Below, in pieces: positions 13,392 through 24,795 of a stretch of DNA of 64,000 nt. Under the pieces are notes generated by a model. It ran no database searches. It saw only the letters and a program-made list of their open reading frames with translations, and was not told the DNA's origin. The translations under genes were made by a program, and so were the position numbers. Source of the DNA: Prosapia bicincta (lineage: Eukaryota; Arthropoda; Insecta; Hemiptera; Cercopidae); the NCBI GenBank assembly GCA_036971475.1, contig JBAIZL010000002.1, positions 18,663,067-18,727,066 of the forward strand, given 5' to 3'. How positions within the stretch are numbered: the first letter of the stretch is position 1; every line of letters starts with the position of its first letter.

Positions 13392-14895
13392 ATGGCTCCC
13401 AATAAAAAACCTCGGCATTTCTTTAAAATAATTCAAGCCGTTAAAGATATTGAAGGAATTGATTATGTATCTGGAAATAAACGTTCTACTCTTGCTTTAA
13501 TAATAGGTTATTCGCTGCAAAAATGCTTACAAACCCTAAAAAGTGAAGCAATAATCGAAAACAATGATACTAAAAGAAAGGAAATTGATGATCGTTTACA
13601 ATTATATCATATAAATTGGTCTTCTTTAATCCTCAGAAAAGCTACAGATGAAATAGAACAAGCCAAATGGAACAAGCCTTCTCTTCTGCCTATTGCTTAA
13701 GATGTTAATACTATGAACCAGTATTTGCACAAAATTAGAAGATCATTCTAGTTTGTAACTTCTTGTGTGCTAGATTGTATTTTGTAATAAGACCCTCTGA
13801 TGATGATGACATGGTCATCGAAATGTACATAAGGGTTCAATCTTAAGTAACTTGTTTTATTTGTTATTTTTGATTATTTTTGTGGTATTGGGGTTCTTTC
13901 CAATATTTTCATTGTAATATATTGTACCACTATGCTCTTGATATTGTGTACCGTGTTATCACGTTTAAAAGAAAGAGAACCGCAGAAGTTGAACGTATAG
14001 AGAAAAGTGTAGGCCTATATATGAAACGTTTGTGCCAAGAAAAACCTCAAGGGGAAATTGAGTCTGTTGAAGTTATGAGAAATTGCTTATTCAAAGTCTT
14101 ACTCTCATTCACATACGACGTAAAAAAGGACAAAAGGTGTCATTATTGTTAACTCCTAAATTAAAAAAGAACATTGATGTAATTTTATTATATCAAAATT
14201 AATTTGAAGTTCTTATGTCAAATGTATACGTTTTTGGGATGTGTAGAAGAAATAATTTCATTAGAGGGAGTGAAGCCCTCAGAAGGGTAGCTAGAAAATG
14301 TGACTCAAAGGTACCTGAGAACCTACTAGTAACATCCACTCGTCTCAGGAAACATATAGCCACTGTTTCTCAAATACTTAACTTAAATGACCTAGAGCGA
14401 TTGTCAAGACATCTCGGCCATGGCATCAATGTCCATAAAGAGTATTATAGATTGCCAGAAAGAACAATGCATCTTGCAAAAGTAAGTAAGCTTTTGTCGC
14501 AGTTTGATAGTGGCAAAATAACACTCGGAACAAACTTAGATACCATGGACGTAAATCTTGAAGGAAATTAGGAATTAACTTCAGACTCAGAAACGGAAAA
14601 CGTTTTGACAGTTAAAGAACAAGAGCAACTGGAAGAAAATACCGAAGAGAAAATACATTCTGAAAGCGGTTTAAAAATGAACAGAAAAAAAATTAAGGAA
14701 GCGACAATTCATTAAAACAGAAAAGTGGAGTAAAGAAGAAAACGAGGTAAATTGTACCGAACACAGTAAAATGCGCACAGTGCATGGAAAAACATTCAGT
14801 TATAAAATCAAGATCATGGTATCGATAAAATCTAAAGTTAAAAATATAATAACGAAGAGACATGCCAAGATAGCAAATAAAGCTGAAATTCAGGA
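13392..14895 (+). pseudogene. Decayed tyrosine-recombinase-like transposon protein with Myb/SANT-like tail
   Basis: Pieces of one protein in different frames. 13392-13700 is an open block ending in an AKWNKP motif. The same frame runs on past a TAA through DVNTMNQYL to about 13753. A PLE fragment interrupts it (13740-13880), then a block with FKRKR near 13970-14150 follows. The C-terminal block 14215-14571 contains TSTRLRKHIAT near 14335, HLGH near 14410 and VHKEYYRL near 14445. These supply the Arg, Lys-His, His and Tyr expected of a tyrosine recombinase catalytic core. Past a stop, a WSKEEN motif near 14725 fits the N-terminus of a SANT/Myb domain. I recall this arrangement from multicopy arthropod proteins and infer a Crypton-like or related origin. 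Stops and frameshifts show it is dead. Confidence 0.68.
13740..13880 (+). mobile_element. PLE 3' fragment with hammerhead motif (family B) inside the recombinase relic
   Basis: Complete hammerhead layout: stem I CCCT 13793-13796, core CTGATGA 13797-13803, extra T, stem II GATGAC 13805-13810 / GTCATC 13814-13819 with loop ATG, GAA 13820-13822, palindromic stem III ATGTACAT 13823-13830, A 13831 (cleavage position), stem I AGGG 13832-13835. Every pair in stems I and II is Watson-Crick. The same motif family sits beside a PLE C-terminus at 47.1-47.7 kb. It separates two blocks of the recombinase relic, so it is a later insertion. Confidence 0.8.
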
Positions 14896-15444
14896 TATTT
14901 AAAACTTTTCAGGTTTAAATTTTTAATATATTAAAACCCCTCTGGAAATGTGCACTCTGCGTGGTTTTAAAATAAAATCTTTTTAAATATTGTATTCTAT
15001 TTTGTTTTTTTGTAGTTATGATCTGAAATTTGTTTTTAGTAATATGTTTAGAATTGTTCAATTTTATAGCTATCTAATATATGTTGGTTTTATTATTATT
15101 ATCTTTTAAATCTTTGTATTTCTTAAAAACCTTGTATTTTGTTACAAATGCTCTTTATCTGTGCTCCCTACGTTGAATTTTAATAAAATCCCAATCTTTC
15201 GACATTTATGTTGCCTTTCACTTTTACAATAGTTTTCAAACATTTTATACTATACTTGTTTCGACAATCCTATTTAAATTACTCTGACACTAACTATAGA
15301 AATTTGTATGAGTTGAACGGTTGAGACAATTTGCCTTATCGTTCCTTGAATTTCTGTCTAATTAATGTGACTGAATAACACATTTCATATTCTTAGAAAA
15401 AAGATAAAGAGATGTTACTACCCTCATGTAAAATATGTGAACTA
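14896..15444. other. AT-rich DNA, nothing recognised
   Basis: No gene, long repeat or palindrome was seen. Confidence 0.5.
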
Positions 15445-15650
15445 ATATTGCTACTTGGAAGACCATGGCTACATGTCGTTGTACATCCCTTGCCACAATG
15501 TGCCCAGCTTGGAGCATATCATCACAAACGGGATCCAGTTATTTAAGTTTATTTGGCTATTATAGGTTGTACCAATATAAAATACGTTCAATAGGCCTAC
15601 GTGAATAAGAAATAAATATTAGGCAAGACTCGATCATGTATATTAAACTA
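15445..15650 (+). repeat. Dispersed repeat, copy 1 of a ~900-bp-spaced pair
   Basis: Shares accatRgctac, gagcatatcatcaNaaacgg, tatttggctatt, cctacgtgaaNaagaaa and ggNtcgatNatgt in order with 16365-16615. The second copy has about 40 extra bases. Probably a relic of the same transposon family; no coding content. Confidence 0.65.
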
Positions 15651-16142
15651 AAACGTTATTGTACGAGTATAAGTTACTGTCACAGATTGAAACATTGGAT
15701 GTATGAATACATGTGTTAGGTCACTAAACTTTAGTGTATACTTGTTTAGTGTAATAAATTATTCTTTAATGTTAATTTATAAGTATTAACTTTTTCTTTA
15801 TGAGCAAGTTTAAGAGCAATGCTAAAGAGACAAAGAAATTTCTTCCTGTGGTTTGGATGCTGTATGTCGACGATGGATTTGGAACTTAATGAATTTTTTC
15901 CCTTGATAAATTTACCACAGAAATACAAGTGCGGAATTGTATTGCCTGTATATTGATGATATAAAAAATACTAATGTAAAATAAATAACTCTCGTGAGTA
16001 AGAAGTTTGGTGTTCTGTAGGTTAGAATATCTTTATTGTTTGAGTTTTAAATGTATTAATTTGTTTGTTTTATAGTTGTACGATACGAAGCCTATACACA
16101 CTTGATAATGACGTGGCTTGGTGCAATTTGTTAGTAGTAGCC
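15651..16142. other. AT-rich DNA, nothing recognised
   Basis: A 60-codon minus frame at 15746-15928 has no recognisable motif. Confidence 0.45.
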
Positions 16143-16240
16143 TATCACTGATGAAAACGGCATCGTCGTCGTAACTAGTCGATATATTTTACTAAACTAG
16201 TGTATTTTGAGATTTAGAGTGAAATAAGTTCTCACTAGCT
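16143..16240 (+). mobile_element. PLE-type hammerhead relic (family C)
   Basis: TATC 16143-16146, CTGATGA 16148-16154, stem II ACGGC 16157-16161 pairing with GTCGT 16165-16169, GTA at 16171-16173 where GAA is expected, palindrome ACTAGT 16174-16179, C 16180, and GATA 16181-16184 complementary to TATC. Core drift (GAA to GTA, two extra bases by stem II) suggests an inactive copy. Downstream taaactagtg and gagatttagagt match the 44-bp tandem unit at 7.3 kb. Confidence 0.65.
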
Positions 16241-16364
16241 AAGCTCTAAATCAACCTAAGTTTAAGACACATATCATTAACAAAAAATTTAATGTTACTA
16301 ATTCAACATTTATGTTGTATGTAACACATATGTTGTATGTAACTCATACGTTGTCAAAATATGT

Positions 16365-16615
16365 GTACTGATAAACCATAGCTACTGGGCACCTTGTGAG
16401 AATGTGCTCCTTTATGAGCATATCATCAAAAACGGAAACAAAATTTTTAGTTATATTTGGCTATTGTAGTTGAAATACAATAGATTTTCCTTATTAATTT
16501 TTTTATTAGGAAAGATAGTTTGGAATTGTTTGTAAATATATAAAGTAAGCGTAGAATAAGCCTACGTGAACAAGAAAAGAGGATTAGGTTAGGCTCGATA
16601 TGTTATATGTTCAAG
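16365..16615 (+). repeat. Dispersed repeat, copy 2
   Basis: Diverged copy of 15445-15650, in the same order and orientation, with an AT-rich insertion in the middle. Confidence 0.62.
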
Positions 16616-17825
16616 TGGACCAAGTAAAAGCCTTTTCATATTTAGAGTGCGTAACTTAGGGATAGTTTTTGTGTTACTGTTCCCCCGATTAGCTACCTGA
16701 AACGTTTTTATACTTAACTAAACAAAGAATATGGGGAACAGTTTAAAAATTCTATGTATTCAAAATGCCAATAGCATTTGTTTTTTATTTTAAAGACTTT
16801 GGAATTGCTAATCTAATCTTCAAAAATTATTTTAAAATTATCTTAAGTAGATTAAGCAGTGGTATGAATAAGATTAACCCGTCTCACTAAACAGTGCCTC
16901 TGTACTGTCGTCGGTTGTGATCATTATCTTAGTGGATCTTATTTTCTAATCTATACATTTTTCTCGTTTTGACCTTTCTTTCTCAGAAGAAATTACCTAA
17001 ATTTTATAAGAATGGGTGGAGTTGCTGAGAATTGTAATATTTTGTACACATTAACATATAGTGATATATAAACAATTTCTATAGTAGGACATAATAAACA
17101 TATTTTTCTATAAATGAGGAAGACGGTTTCGGGAAATGTTTTTCTTTGTCATCTCAAACGTCTTTTGTTTATTAAAGCATAAGATGGAAGTAGGGATAAG
17201 TTTACATATCTATTACTAATGTAAAATAGATGGTCAGTATATTATAATATTCAATATTGACTTATCGTACATTTTTCAATATTTTAACATTGCATATATG
17301 TTTACACATGTATAAATATATGTACACATGTACACACATATGGTCACTAAAATCCAATATATAGACGTTTAGTCTAAAACATTACTGTAATAAATTAATA
17401 CTTGATTTTATTTATTTGTATACACTAAATATATAAATAAACAAATATAGTAACGGCTCAACACGAATAGTCTTTGAATTTTTATATCACTATTTTGAGA
17501 ATGGGAGAGAATGGCCATGGTCAAAAGTCACAGGAGAAATAAATGACTATTTCTCTTTATTTATTGTAAGAAGAAAAGTACACTATTTTGGATCAGACAA
17601 ACCTGCTAATACTATATTATTTGAGGCTCAATATTTTCAAGATTTTGGAGTTTTGAAGGGAAAGCCCTACTGCCTTGAGTTATTTGCTTTTAAGTCACAA
17701 ATGTAAGCGATTTAAAGAGATAAAAAACGGTTGGATGAAGAAAAGTAGTGAAATCTTGACTCGCGATTGAATCGGTGATTAACAACAATTTCTAGCCGGT
17801 ATCACTTACAAAAACACTTCTGTGA

Positions 17826-17827
<2 letters not shown>
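16616..17827. other. AT-rich DNA, nothing recognised
   Basis: No coding frame above background. Short runs of tacacatgt-like text near 17290-17345 are low complexity. Confidence 0.5.

Positions 17828-17892
<65 letters not shown>
17828..17892. repeat. (TA)n microsatellite
   Basis: About 64 bp of TA. Confidence 0.97.
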
Positions 17893-17895
<3 letters not shown>

Positions 17896-19189
17896 AAGTA
17901 ATGTAAAAACAAAATTTAATCTGAAAAATATAAGCAAAACTTGCATGCAATGATTACAAATAAACATTAAAATTTTAAATTCTAATTACGAGAAATTCAA
18001 ACATATTTTAATAATGATATACTACGTGGTAAAAATGTTTGTAACTGGCTAAGACAATTATCTTTAACCTCAAAAATGTAAATAAATAGAAGATATTAAG
18101 CCCAAATAATTAAATATATTCAGAAATATTGTTTAGAGGTATATACAAATATATATTAAAATAATTAGTCTGGTTTTTGTGATTTTATAAAGAATAAATT
18201 GAATAGACTCTTTGGCACTACACGATTTGTGGTTTAAAACAACTAATTAGTGTAAAGATATTGGCGCCGAATATGTGGCTGAGGTCGTCACAAGACACTC
18301 TCCACAAGAAGTGTGTCATACGAAGAAACCCCTTAACGTACCATGAACAAGAAGTGTGTGTAAACTCCAAGTCCTCCAAAAGCTTGTCCACAAGTAAAAG
18401 TACACACTGTACACACCGTTTGGCGACGTTAGCGCTCTGTGGTGTTAAAACTAGGAAGCGTTCAGAGGTGTGCGAAAAACAGTAGTATGCAAAATAATGA
18501 CGTTGTGGGGCGTCTTCAAAAATTAAATTAAACATGTTTTCTGATGATAAGACATATAGATAAACTAATTTCAGCTATTAAAACCTAGGTCTTATAAAAC
18601 CTAGGTCTTTTAGCTAGGTCTTATTTAGTTGTGCTAAAATTTTCAAACTCTATATCCTACATTATATATTGTAATATGGGTAAATACCATACACACAGCC
18701 ATTTTGTAATATATAATAGCAAACACACTTGTAAGAATGTTTCCCACATGTCCTATCTTTATAATGTTGCAATTTTGATTTCACACCAGAATTAAAAACA
18801 TTGAACAATTTTCTTTATTACCTATATAATGTCGCAATGTTGATATTTCATCACGATTACAAACATGAAACAATTTTAAGCTTGGAAATGTTATAAACAT
18901 AAAATGAAGTCTGAAAAATGTTTATTTTAGTAAGAAATTTGATACTGTTATTCTTTTGACAGTTGTTCAATGTCTATTTCAATGTTTGTTGTTGCTATTT
19001 TCAAAATTTATTCCAAATTAGTATCAGATAAACGCGTACAAGTTTTAGATTTGATGGGTTTCACTAACGAAAAATCGTGGTCACAAATAAAAGTAGCCTA
19101 CTAACGAAGAAATACGAAAGTTTTTAAAATACTTCTCGCAGGTTAACCACTTCTAGAGGTAAATAAATTTTGTAGAAATATAATAATGA
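17893..19189. other. AT-rich DNA with two small local duplications
   Basis: cctaggtctta repeats three times at 18584-18626. A diverged pair (tataatgttgcaattttgat / tataatgtcgcaatgttgat) lies near 18760 and 18826. Both strands stay open at 18218-18535 in a more GC-rich block, but neither translation was recognised. Confidence 0.5.
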
Positions 19190-19306
19190 CATATAGTACA
19201 TGAAATATAATACATATAGTAATGGTACATAACACATGTACCAGTACTACTAGTGCAGCAATATTGTGGCTTTCCGCTATGAAATAGTATTACATTTCTC
19301 TAAATT

Positions 19307-20422
19307 CTAGAGCACCATTTTAAAGTAGTTTGCGGCTGGTAAATCTTCTGATATCCTCTGGCGAACATACTTGCCAGCCAAAACACTTTCTCCTTCCAAA
19401 GCAGGGCACTCACAGAGTACGTGGATTGGGCTTTCCTCTTGGTCGTCGTCGCATCTCTTGCACACAGGGGACCTAGATTTTACAATTTTTAATTGGAACC
19501 CCCTCAGATTCCCATGACCTGTGACCAGCTCTACAGTAACTATGAGTTGAGGTCTACTTAAGGATAGTAGTTTTTTGCCCCACAAGTCTCCCGAGTAACC
19601 CCACAGTATCTTGGATTTGTTACGCCCCAAATTTGCATTCCATTCTTCCCTGCACAACCTGTCTATATGTGCCGTGATCCTCTTGCGCCCCTCCTGAGGC
19701 GGCATGCTCACTGCCCTCAACGGTCCTTGAGTTATACACCCTTGTTTTTCTAAGGCGTGAGCTCTCTCATTCCCTATCCAGCCAGAATGTCCTGGAATCC
19801 AGGTTAGGTTGAGCGAATTATACTTACTCAGCTCTGATAGAGAAGCTATAGTCTCAGCCACCAGCCTAGAGCTGGTACTAGCCTTACCTAAAGCCTTCAG
19901 AGCTGTCTGACTGTCCGAGCAAATCCATATGGTCTTTCCCCTCTTGCCAGACTCTATTATTTCCTCAGCACATAGTTTGATCGTGAGCACCTCCCCCTTT
20001 AAAACAGAGTTGTAGTTTTCCAGGCGATGACAAAATCTGTCTTAGTGTCTCGGTCCGCTAAATCCTGCTCCCACTCCGTCCTTCATCTTGGACCCATCCT
20101 TGAACCAGATTTCACCATGTTTGGGTCTACCCACCGCCCATGCCCCTCTTGCAGGAATATGGATTTTGTTATTTCCTTTTTCCCTTTTAAGAGACAGTAT
20201 GTTATCCTGAAGTTCTATCCAGAGCACCTTCAGTGAATCCCCAAATAGCTGCTTATGACGTTTGCTACTTGTCTTCCACAGCCCGGTACAACTTAGCCGG
20301 TATGCAGTTTTCATTGCCTCCATCCTAATTTGAAGACTCAAGAATGGAAAACCCAAAACAATCCTCATGACTGCACATGGTGTGCTTTTCCTTGTATCTG
20401 TTATGCCTCTAAGGAAGAGCCC
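19307..20422 (-). pseudogene. RNase H domain and C-terminal zinc-knuckle-like tail of the LOA-like element
   Basis: Continues the RT frame after a TAG near 20410. A TAA near 20040 follows the first RNase H strand (WFKDGSKMKDGVGAGF, first catalytic Asp). Next come AEE (Glu), CSDSQTALKAL (second Asp) and WIPGHSGWIGNERAHALE. The last motif normally has Asp where His stands here (ERAH versus the usual ExAD), so one catalytic residue appears replaced. The C-terminus CKRCDDDQEESPIHVLCEC gives a CCHC-like metal site. Its role would be to remove the RNA strand during target-primed reverse transcription. Confidence 0.83.
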
Positions 20423-21076
20423 CTACTCGAGCTCCAGCACTCTTTTACTTGTTTGTTTCTGTGCCCTGTCCCACCAGACGATTGAGACAAAGACCAACCT
20501 CGGCACCACAATGGCAGAATAAATCCAGTTCATCTGACGTGGACCCAAACCCCATCTCATGCCTATCGCTCCTCTGCATTGCCAGAACGTAGCTATGGCT
20601 TTTTTGCACTTATCCTCCAAGTGCTCACGCCAGAGTAGCTTCATATTCAGACTAACTCCCAGATATTTAGCGCTCTCAACGTAGCTTATTTTGGTATTAT
20701 CAATTTCCATCATCTCCAGCGATTTAGTTTTATATCGCCTAGTGAAGATGAGTGCCACAGATTTCTCTCCTTGAATGCATAGTGATTTTTCCCGGCACCA
20801 TGCTTCTGTTACCTTGAGTGCCTCTTAAAGCAGGTCTTTGAGGACCTCTTCAAATGGCCCCCTAACAAGATTAGCTATGTCGTCCGCATATCCTACCACC
20901 TTGATACCCATTCTACTGAACGTCCTTAGTAGATCGTCCACGATAAGGCTCCACAGCAGAGAGGATAATACTCTACTCTGAGGGCAGCCTTCCGAGACCA
21001 TCCCATTTATCGTACACCCCAACCAGGATGCACTACTTATACGGTTTTCCCTGGAACTCATAATCCAATTTAAAAT
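20423..21076 (-). pseudogene. Reverse transcriptase domain, middle and thumb
   Basis: Reads through GCPQ (palm, before the active site), then GYADDIA near 20885-20910. The two Asp of this box bind catalytic metals. After an in-frame TAA near 20826 it continues through EAWC, YLGVSLNMKLLW (thumb) and FWQCRGAIG. The reading frame is continuous; the damage here is stop codons, not frameshifts. It would reverse-transcribe the element RNA at a nicked target in the nucleus. Upstream RT sequence lies beyond the 1192-bp insertion. Confidence 0.85.
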
Positions 21077-22268
21077 TGTAACACACTTTAGACGGTGTTA
21101 CATATTAAAATAGTAAAATTCAGAAAACAAACGAGAATAAATTCCAAATTGTAATAATGTATAACTATGTAAAAAAAAATTGTTATGTATGATAAATATT
21201 TTTGATGAGATCTCTGGCTGATAGTGACATCTATCGAGAAAAATTTAAAATAATAAGTAACCTAGCTATGCATGCGCCCCGTGGATGCGCGGTAAGTAGG
21301 AAGGCTGCTTGCTTTCAATTTATCTGTCTCATTAGGCCAGGATGTAACCAGGGAAGGACGTCTCCAAATGGCAAGAAGATGTATTTAGTTTCCTTTTATT
21401 TTAATTAATATAAAGTATTTTTTTTTTAAATCATGGCATAGAAGGCGGCTTACAATACCAGATACAAGATGGGTTGCAGACTTATTCATGGTTTTCCCGA
21501 CGTTTATTCACGAAGATGAGACCAGGCTTTACCGAGATTTACCCCGAGATGGAAGGGAAGTTGCGACAAGTTAACACAGCTAAGTGGGCGATTTTAAAAC
21601 TTTTAAAACTTAATTTCAAAATTTAAAACATTTCGAAGCAGAATTTCTAAATTATGAACATTGAACTTTTTAATTAATAAGCATAATTATAATTACGCAC
21701 CTTTTGGTGCTAATATGTTCACATTAAATTATTAAACTTGATTATACAAGAAAAGCAAGTAAACTCGAATATATGTTCATTTTCAGCCATTGATAAATTT
21801 TATTAATTGAAGGATTGCTATCCTTAAAAATTTATAAGTAATGTAAAAAAAAAAAAGGTTTCATAATCTGTAACTGAGTGTTAAAGAAATTTATGTGTCA
21901 TGATTTTAATTTATTTCATCTGTCTATTTTAAAATAAAGTTTATGATTTGCTTTAATTGAATTTAAATGTCATTATTTTACCACCGCACAAATACCTTGC
22001 ATTTCAAGTAAATAAACCTTAAGTATTAATTCAAGAATATTCTGCTAATTTTAATTGTTTAACTTGGTAATTTAAAATACTTTAACTGTAACGGATTTAT
22101 AACTTCTATTGCGTTACAGACAGACGTATCTTTACGCCTCAACTGTAAGCTAGAAGTGAATATTAAATGTTTTAAGAGTTATAACTAAATAAAATCCAAT
22201 TTGTAAAATTATAAACCGTTTCACAATTTGCGCAACTCTGCTAGTTTCATAATATAACATCCGTTACA
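21077..22268. mobile_element. 1192-bp TGTAAC...GTTACA insertion with AAAT target duplication (solo-LTR-like)
   Basis: Begins TGTAAC (21077-21082), ends GTTACA (22263-22268), flanked by AAAT at 21073-21076 and AAAT at 22269-22272. Short inverted TG...CA termini with a 4-bp duplication fit a solo LTR of a gypsy-type element. No protein domains were recognised inside. Termini match the 34825-35578 insertion in sequence and duplication length, but their interiors do not look alike by eye. Confidence 0.75.
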
Positions 22269-22390
22269 AAATTCCATTAGAAATCCCGTGATCCATAGCT
22301 GCTCTCTTGATGGTCAGTCTAGAGATACTATTAAAAGCCCCCTCCGTATCAAGAAAAGCCTTCCTGGCAAATTTAAAACCACACAGTACT
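22265..22390 (-). pseudogene. Upstream fragment of the same reverse transcriptase
   Basis: Minus-strand translation contains KAFLDTEGAFNSIS, the RT palm motif A (first catalytic Asp followed by the GAFN loop), then IKRAAMDHGI. Its last codons join in frame to 21076 once the insertion and one copy of the AAAT duplication are disregarded, so the two pieces were one gene. Confidence 0.8.
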
Positions 22391-22400
22391 TCCGGACATC

Positions 22401-22985
22401 ATGTAGTTACCAGTGGCCTAAGTATAAACATTCACAAGTCCCATTTCATTCCACCACACATTTCTAAACGGATTTATATGCTGACGAAAATTATGGTCAC
22501 CGAAATCAATGGGAAAATATTAGTCTTGGTTTTTTTATAGATTTAAAAGCTTACTCAAAACTTGAACATGGAAGTTATATAGTAAGATGATCTGTAACAC
22601 AGGGAATATACGCGTTTAAAACCCTGTATCTGCCTGCCTGTTTTATCGACAGGACGTATTTTATCGTTTTCGAACATTGCCAACTAGATCGAAAATACGA
22701 TATTTTTACAATTGCAATGAAACAGATACTATTGAGACACTGAGATATCGTACTTTTATTTTGATGTGTAGTATATTCCTTTAAAACTTTATATTATACT
22801 ATAAGATTACTGATGTTCCCTGAGTTTCATAAAGGTGCTTGTCACAGCAGCTGTCGGACGTTTTCCATATATCTTTAATTTTAATTAATTATAACATATA
22901 TAGTTATATTAAAACTGTTTAATATAAACCCAATAGTACACAAAGTTTGCAAAATTAGCGAATAAATCAAGATTACACCTTTTGT
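22401..22985. other. AT-rich DNA, nothing recognised
   Basis: May include further 5' sequence of the LOA-like element, but no RT motif could be read beyond 22390. Confidence 0.45.
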
Positions 22986-22987
22986 TC

Positions 22988-23035
22988 GTTTCGGTGATCG
23001 TGTAATCATAATCAGAGGGAAACCTTATTACAGTA
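22988..23035 (-). mobile_element. Degenerate hammerhead-like relic (family E)
   Basis: Read on the minus strand: CCCT, CTGATTA (core with substitutions), a weak hairpin around gattacacgatcacc, GAA, then acgaacaaaaggtg. Order and spacing match the other copies, but stem III is not self-complementary and stem II is imperfect. Confidence 0.35.
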
Positions 23036-23335
23036 AAGTTACAAACTAGACTCAAAATTATGTATTTTATTTTATAAAAAATTATATTCTATGTATCTCG
23101 TATAAGTTTTTTTTACTAAACCTATATTTTGGAATTTATATATAATATATATTAGATAAAATATTGTTCGAAATCAAAAGTGCTAACCTATTTAACATTT
23201 GTTCATGTTTATTTTAAGTAGGGTATAAAAGATATGAGAATTCTTTGTCTTTAAACAAAAGGTGTATGGACTCTATGTAACCTTTAGGTAAAGTCCCATT
23301 TCTTTAATTAAAGCTAGGTATATGTTTGTGATAGC

Positions 23336-23400
23336 ATCACTGATGGTGATGACGTAATGTCTTTAAAACGCGTATGAAATGTAAGTTTTATAATTGTGAG
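23336..23400 (+). mobile_element. Degenerate PLE-type hammerhead relic (family D)
   Basis: TCA 23337-23339, CTGATGG 23340-23346 (last A changed), T, stem II GATGAC 23348-23353 with mostly pairing GTCTTT 23359-23364, AAA at 23365-23367 for GAA, palindrome ACGCGT 23368-23373, A, then TGA pairing with TCA. The palindromic stem III and stem I are kept while the core has drifted. Confidence 0.5.
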
Positions 23401-23729
23401 TTGTATATATTTCTTGTGTTTAAAACCTTAACTCACAAACCAGCTCGAACATTGTTTTTACATTAACTAGATTCTATTAAAAGCTTTAATAACACATTAA
23501 TTAGGTTCTATTAAAACAGCTATTAACTACATGTTTCAAGAGATGTATATTCAATTCTGACGGTCAGTCCCACTGAGAAACATTGCGCTAGACAATAAAG
23601 AAGAAAACAGAGATCAAAGACAGAAGTAAAAGTAAAGATATTACAAGAATAAAGTGGGAACGAAGCGGCCTCAGCGGTTGGCGTGTCACAGTACGAGACT
23701 GAATAAAACAGTCACATGTATTTTGCTAC

Positions 23730-24140
23730 TGCGTTGCATATTTAACACACTGCCTGACCGGGAAGAGGCGTACAGAATCCACTTGTCGGCCGTGCATTAT
23801 GCATAGCAATAATTAAATTAGCATAAAGTGTTTTATCACGGGCCGGGAACCTTCCTTTCCGTGACCGAAGATCGGAGCGATTGCGAACCGTGTAAATCAG
23901 GATAATTAGACCGCACGCGATGACGTCACGAGGAACGCAATTTGTGTGTGCTCTTCACAATATTTAGAATGTTCACAAAGTGTATTTAAACTGGGTCATA
24001 ATCGAGAGCTCACAGAGTAGTAGGGAGCTCGCCAAGGCGGAGTCAATGCGGAGTGAACTTTTATAGGGACGTCACGCCAGTGTTGCCACGTTTTCGGAAG
24101 GAAGGTAATTTTCTCGTGTAATTCAAGGGATTTCAGTCAG
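23730..24140 (+). promoter_or_regulatory. GC-richer promoter-like block with full CRE
   Basis: Contrasts with AT-rich surroundings. A complete CRE palindrome TGACGTCA lies at 23921-23928 and a second GACGTCAC at 24068-24075. tttataggg near 24058-24066 could serve as a TATA-like element. gaaggtaattt near 24098-24108 resembles a 5' splice site, which would make the block a noncoding first exon. No coding frame follows, so the gene, if any, would have its body elsewhere. Transcription direction is uncertain. Confidence 0.3.
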
Positions 24141-24309
24141 AGAGTTATAATAGTCGGGACTATCAGATAACATCGCTCCCTACGCTGGTCTCATCTCTCT
24201 CAACCGGTTCGAAAGGAAGGTGAAACATATAATAGAGTTTTGTTCGTAGTAAAGGCTTGTGGCGACCACGCAAAAATTAGAAAGTAGGTATGAGTGTAAA
24301 CAGATAGTA

Positions 24310-24795
24310 AGTTTTTTATAGTATTTTTACAAATAATATTGAACAAATCTTATACTACAATATAAAATGTAAACAGCTTAAAATAGCTTAGCCTTTTAAA
24401 ATTTAGTTACCAAATGTTTTTTCATCTAAAATGATAAATTTCTCCAATAAATACAAAAAAAATATTAAGCTATAAAAGTTTTTTTTACAAATTTCATTGT
24501 TAATTCTATCAATCATCCAAAAACACAGCAAATGACTAAATCTTTACTTTATCATTACGAACAACAAATTTGCAATGTATTTGCTTGTTTTTTGGATGAT
24601 TGATAGATTTTAGAACAAAACTTGTAGACAAAATCTTTCATAACAAAATATGATCTGTATTTATTGGAGAAATTTAACATTTTCGATGAAAAGACATAAG
24701 GTTACTAAATTCTGATAGGCTAAGCTATTTTTAAGCTGTATACATTTTATATTCTAGTACAAGATTTGTTCAATATAATTTTTTTCATATCGTAA
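24310..24795. mobile_element. Foldback element with ~200-bp inverted arms
   Basis: Left arm about 24330-24520, right arm about 24590-24780, around a 70-bp centre. Outer matches: attgaacaaatctta with its complement near 24770; aaaatgtaaacagctta with taagctgtatacatttt. Innermost: ctatcaatcatccaaaaa (24508-24525) with ttttttggatgattgatag (24588-24606). The arms have diverged by point changes and small indels, and no coding capacity was seen. A MITE or foldback transposon. Confidence 0.88.

Larger units (their letters stand above)
19190..22400 (-). mobile_element. 5'-truncated LOA/Jockey-like non-LTR retrotransposon, interrupted
   Basis: Minus-strand element. From its 5' side: RT fragment 22265-22390, a later insertion (21077-22268), the rest of RT 20423-21076, an RNase H domain and a zinc-knuckle-like C-terminus ending at 19307. 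A tail rich in tacata/gtac repeats follows to about 19190. The composition, the YADD box and a C-terminal RNase H point to the LOA/Jockey side of non-LTR elements; clade assignment is from memory. The start of RT and any ORF1 are absent, so it is a dead-on-arrival copy. Confidence 0.8.

Noticed and set aside
13460..13700. Independent small gene at 13392-13700
   Set aside because: Its motifs continue in order into the recombinase relic downstream, so it is a fragment of that pseudogene.
20027..20236. Plus-strand frame of 69 codons
   Set aside because: Antisense to the RNase H region of the LOA-like element.
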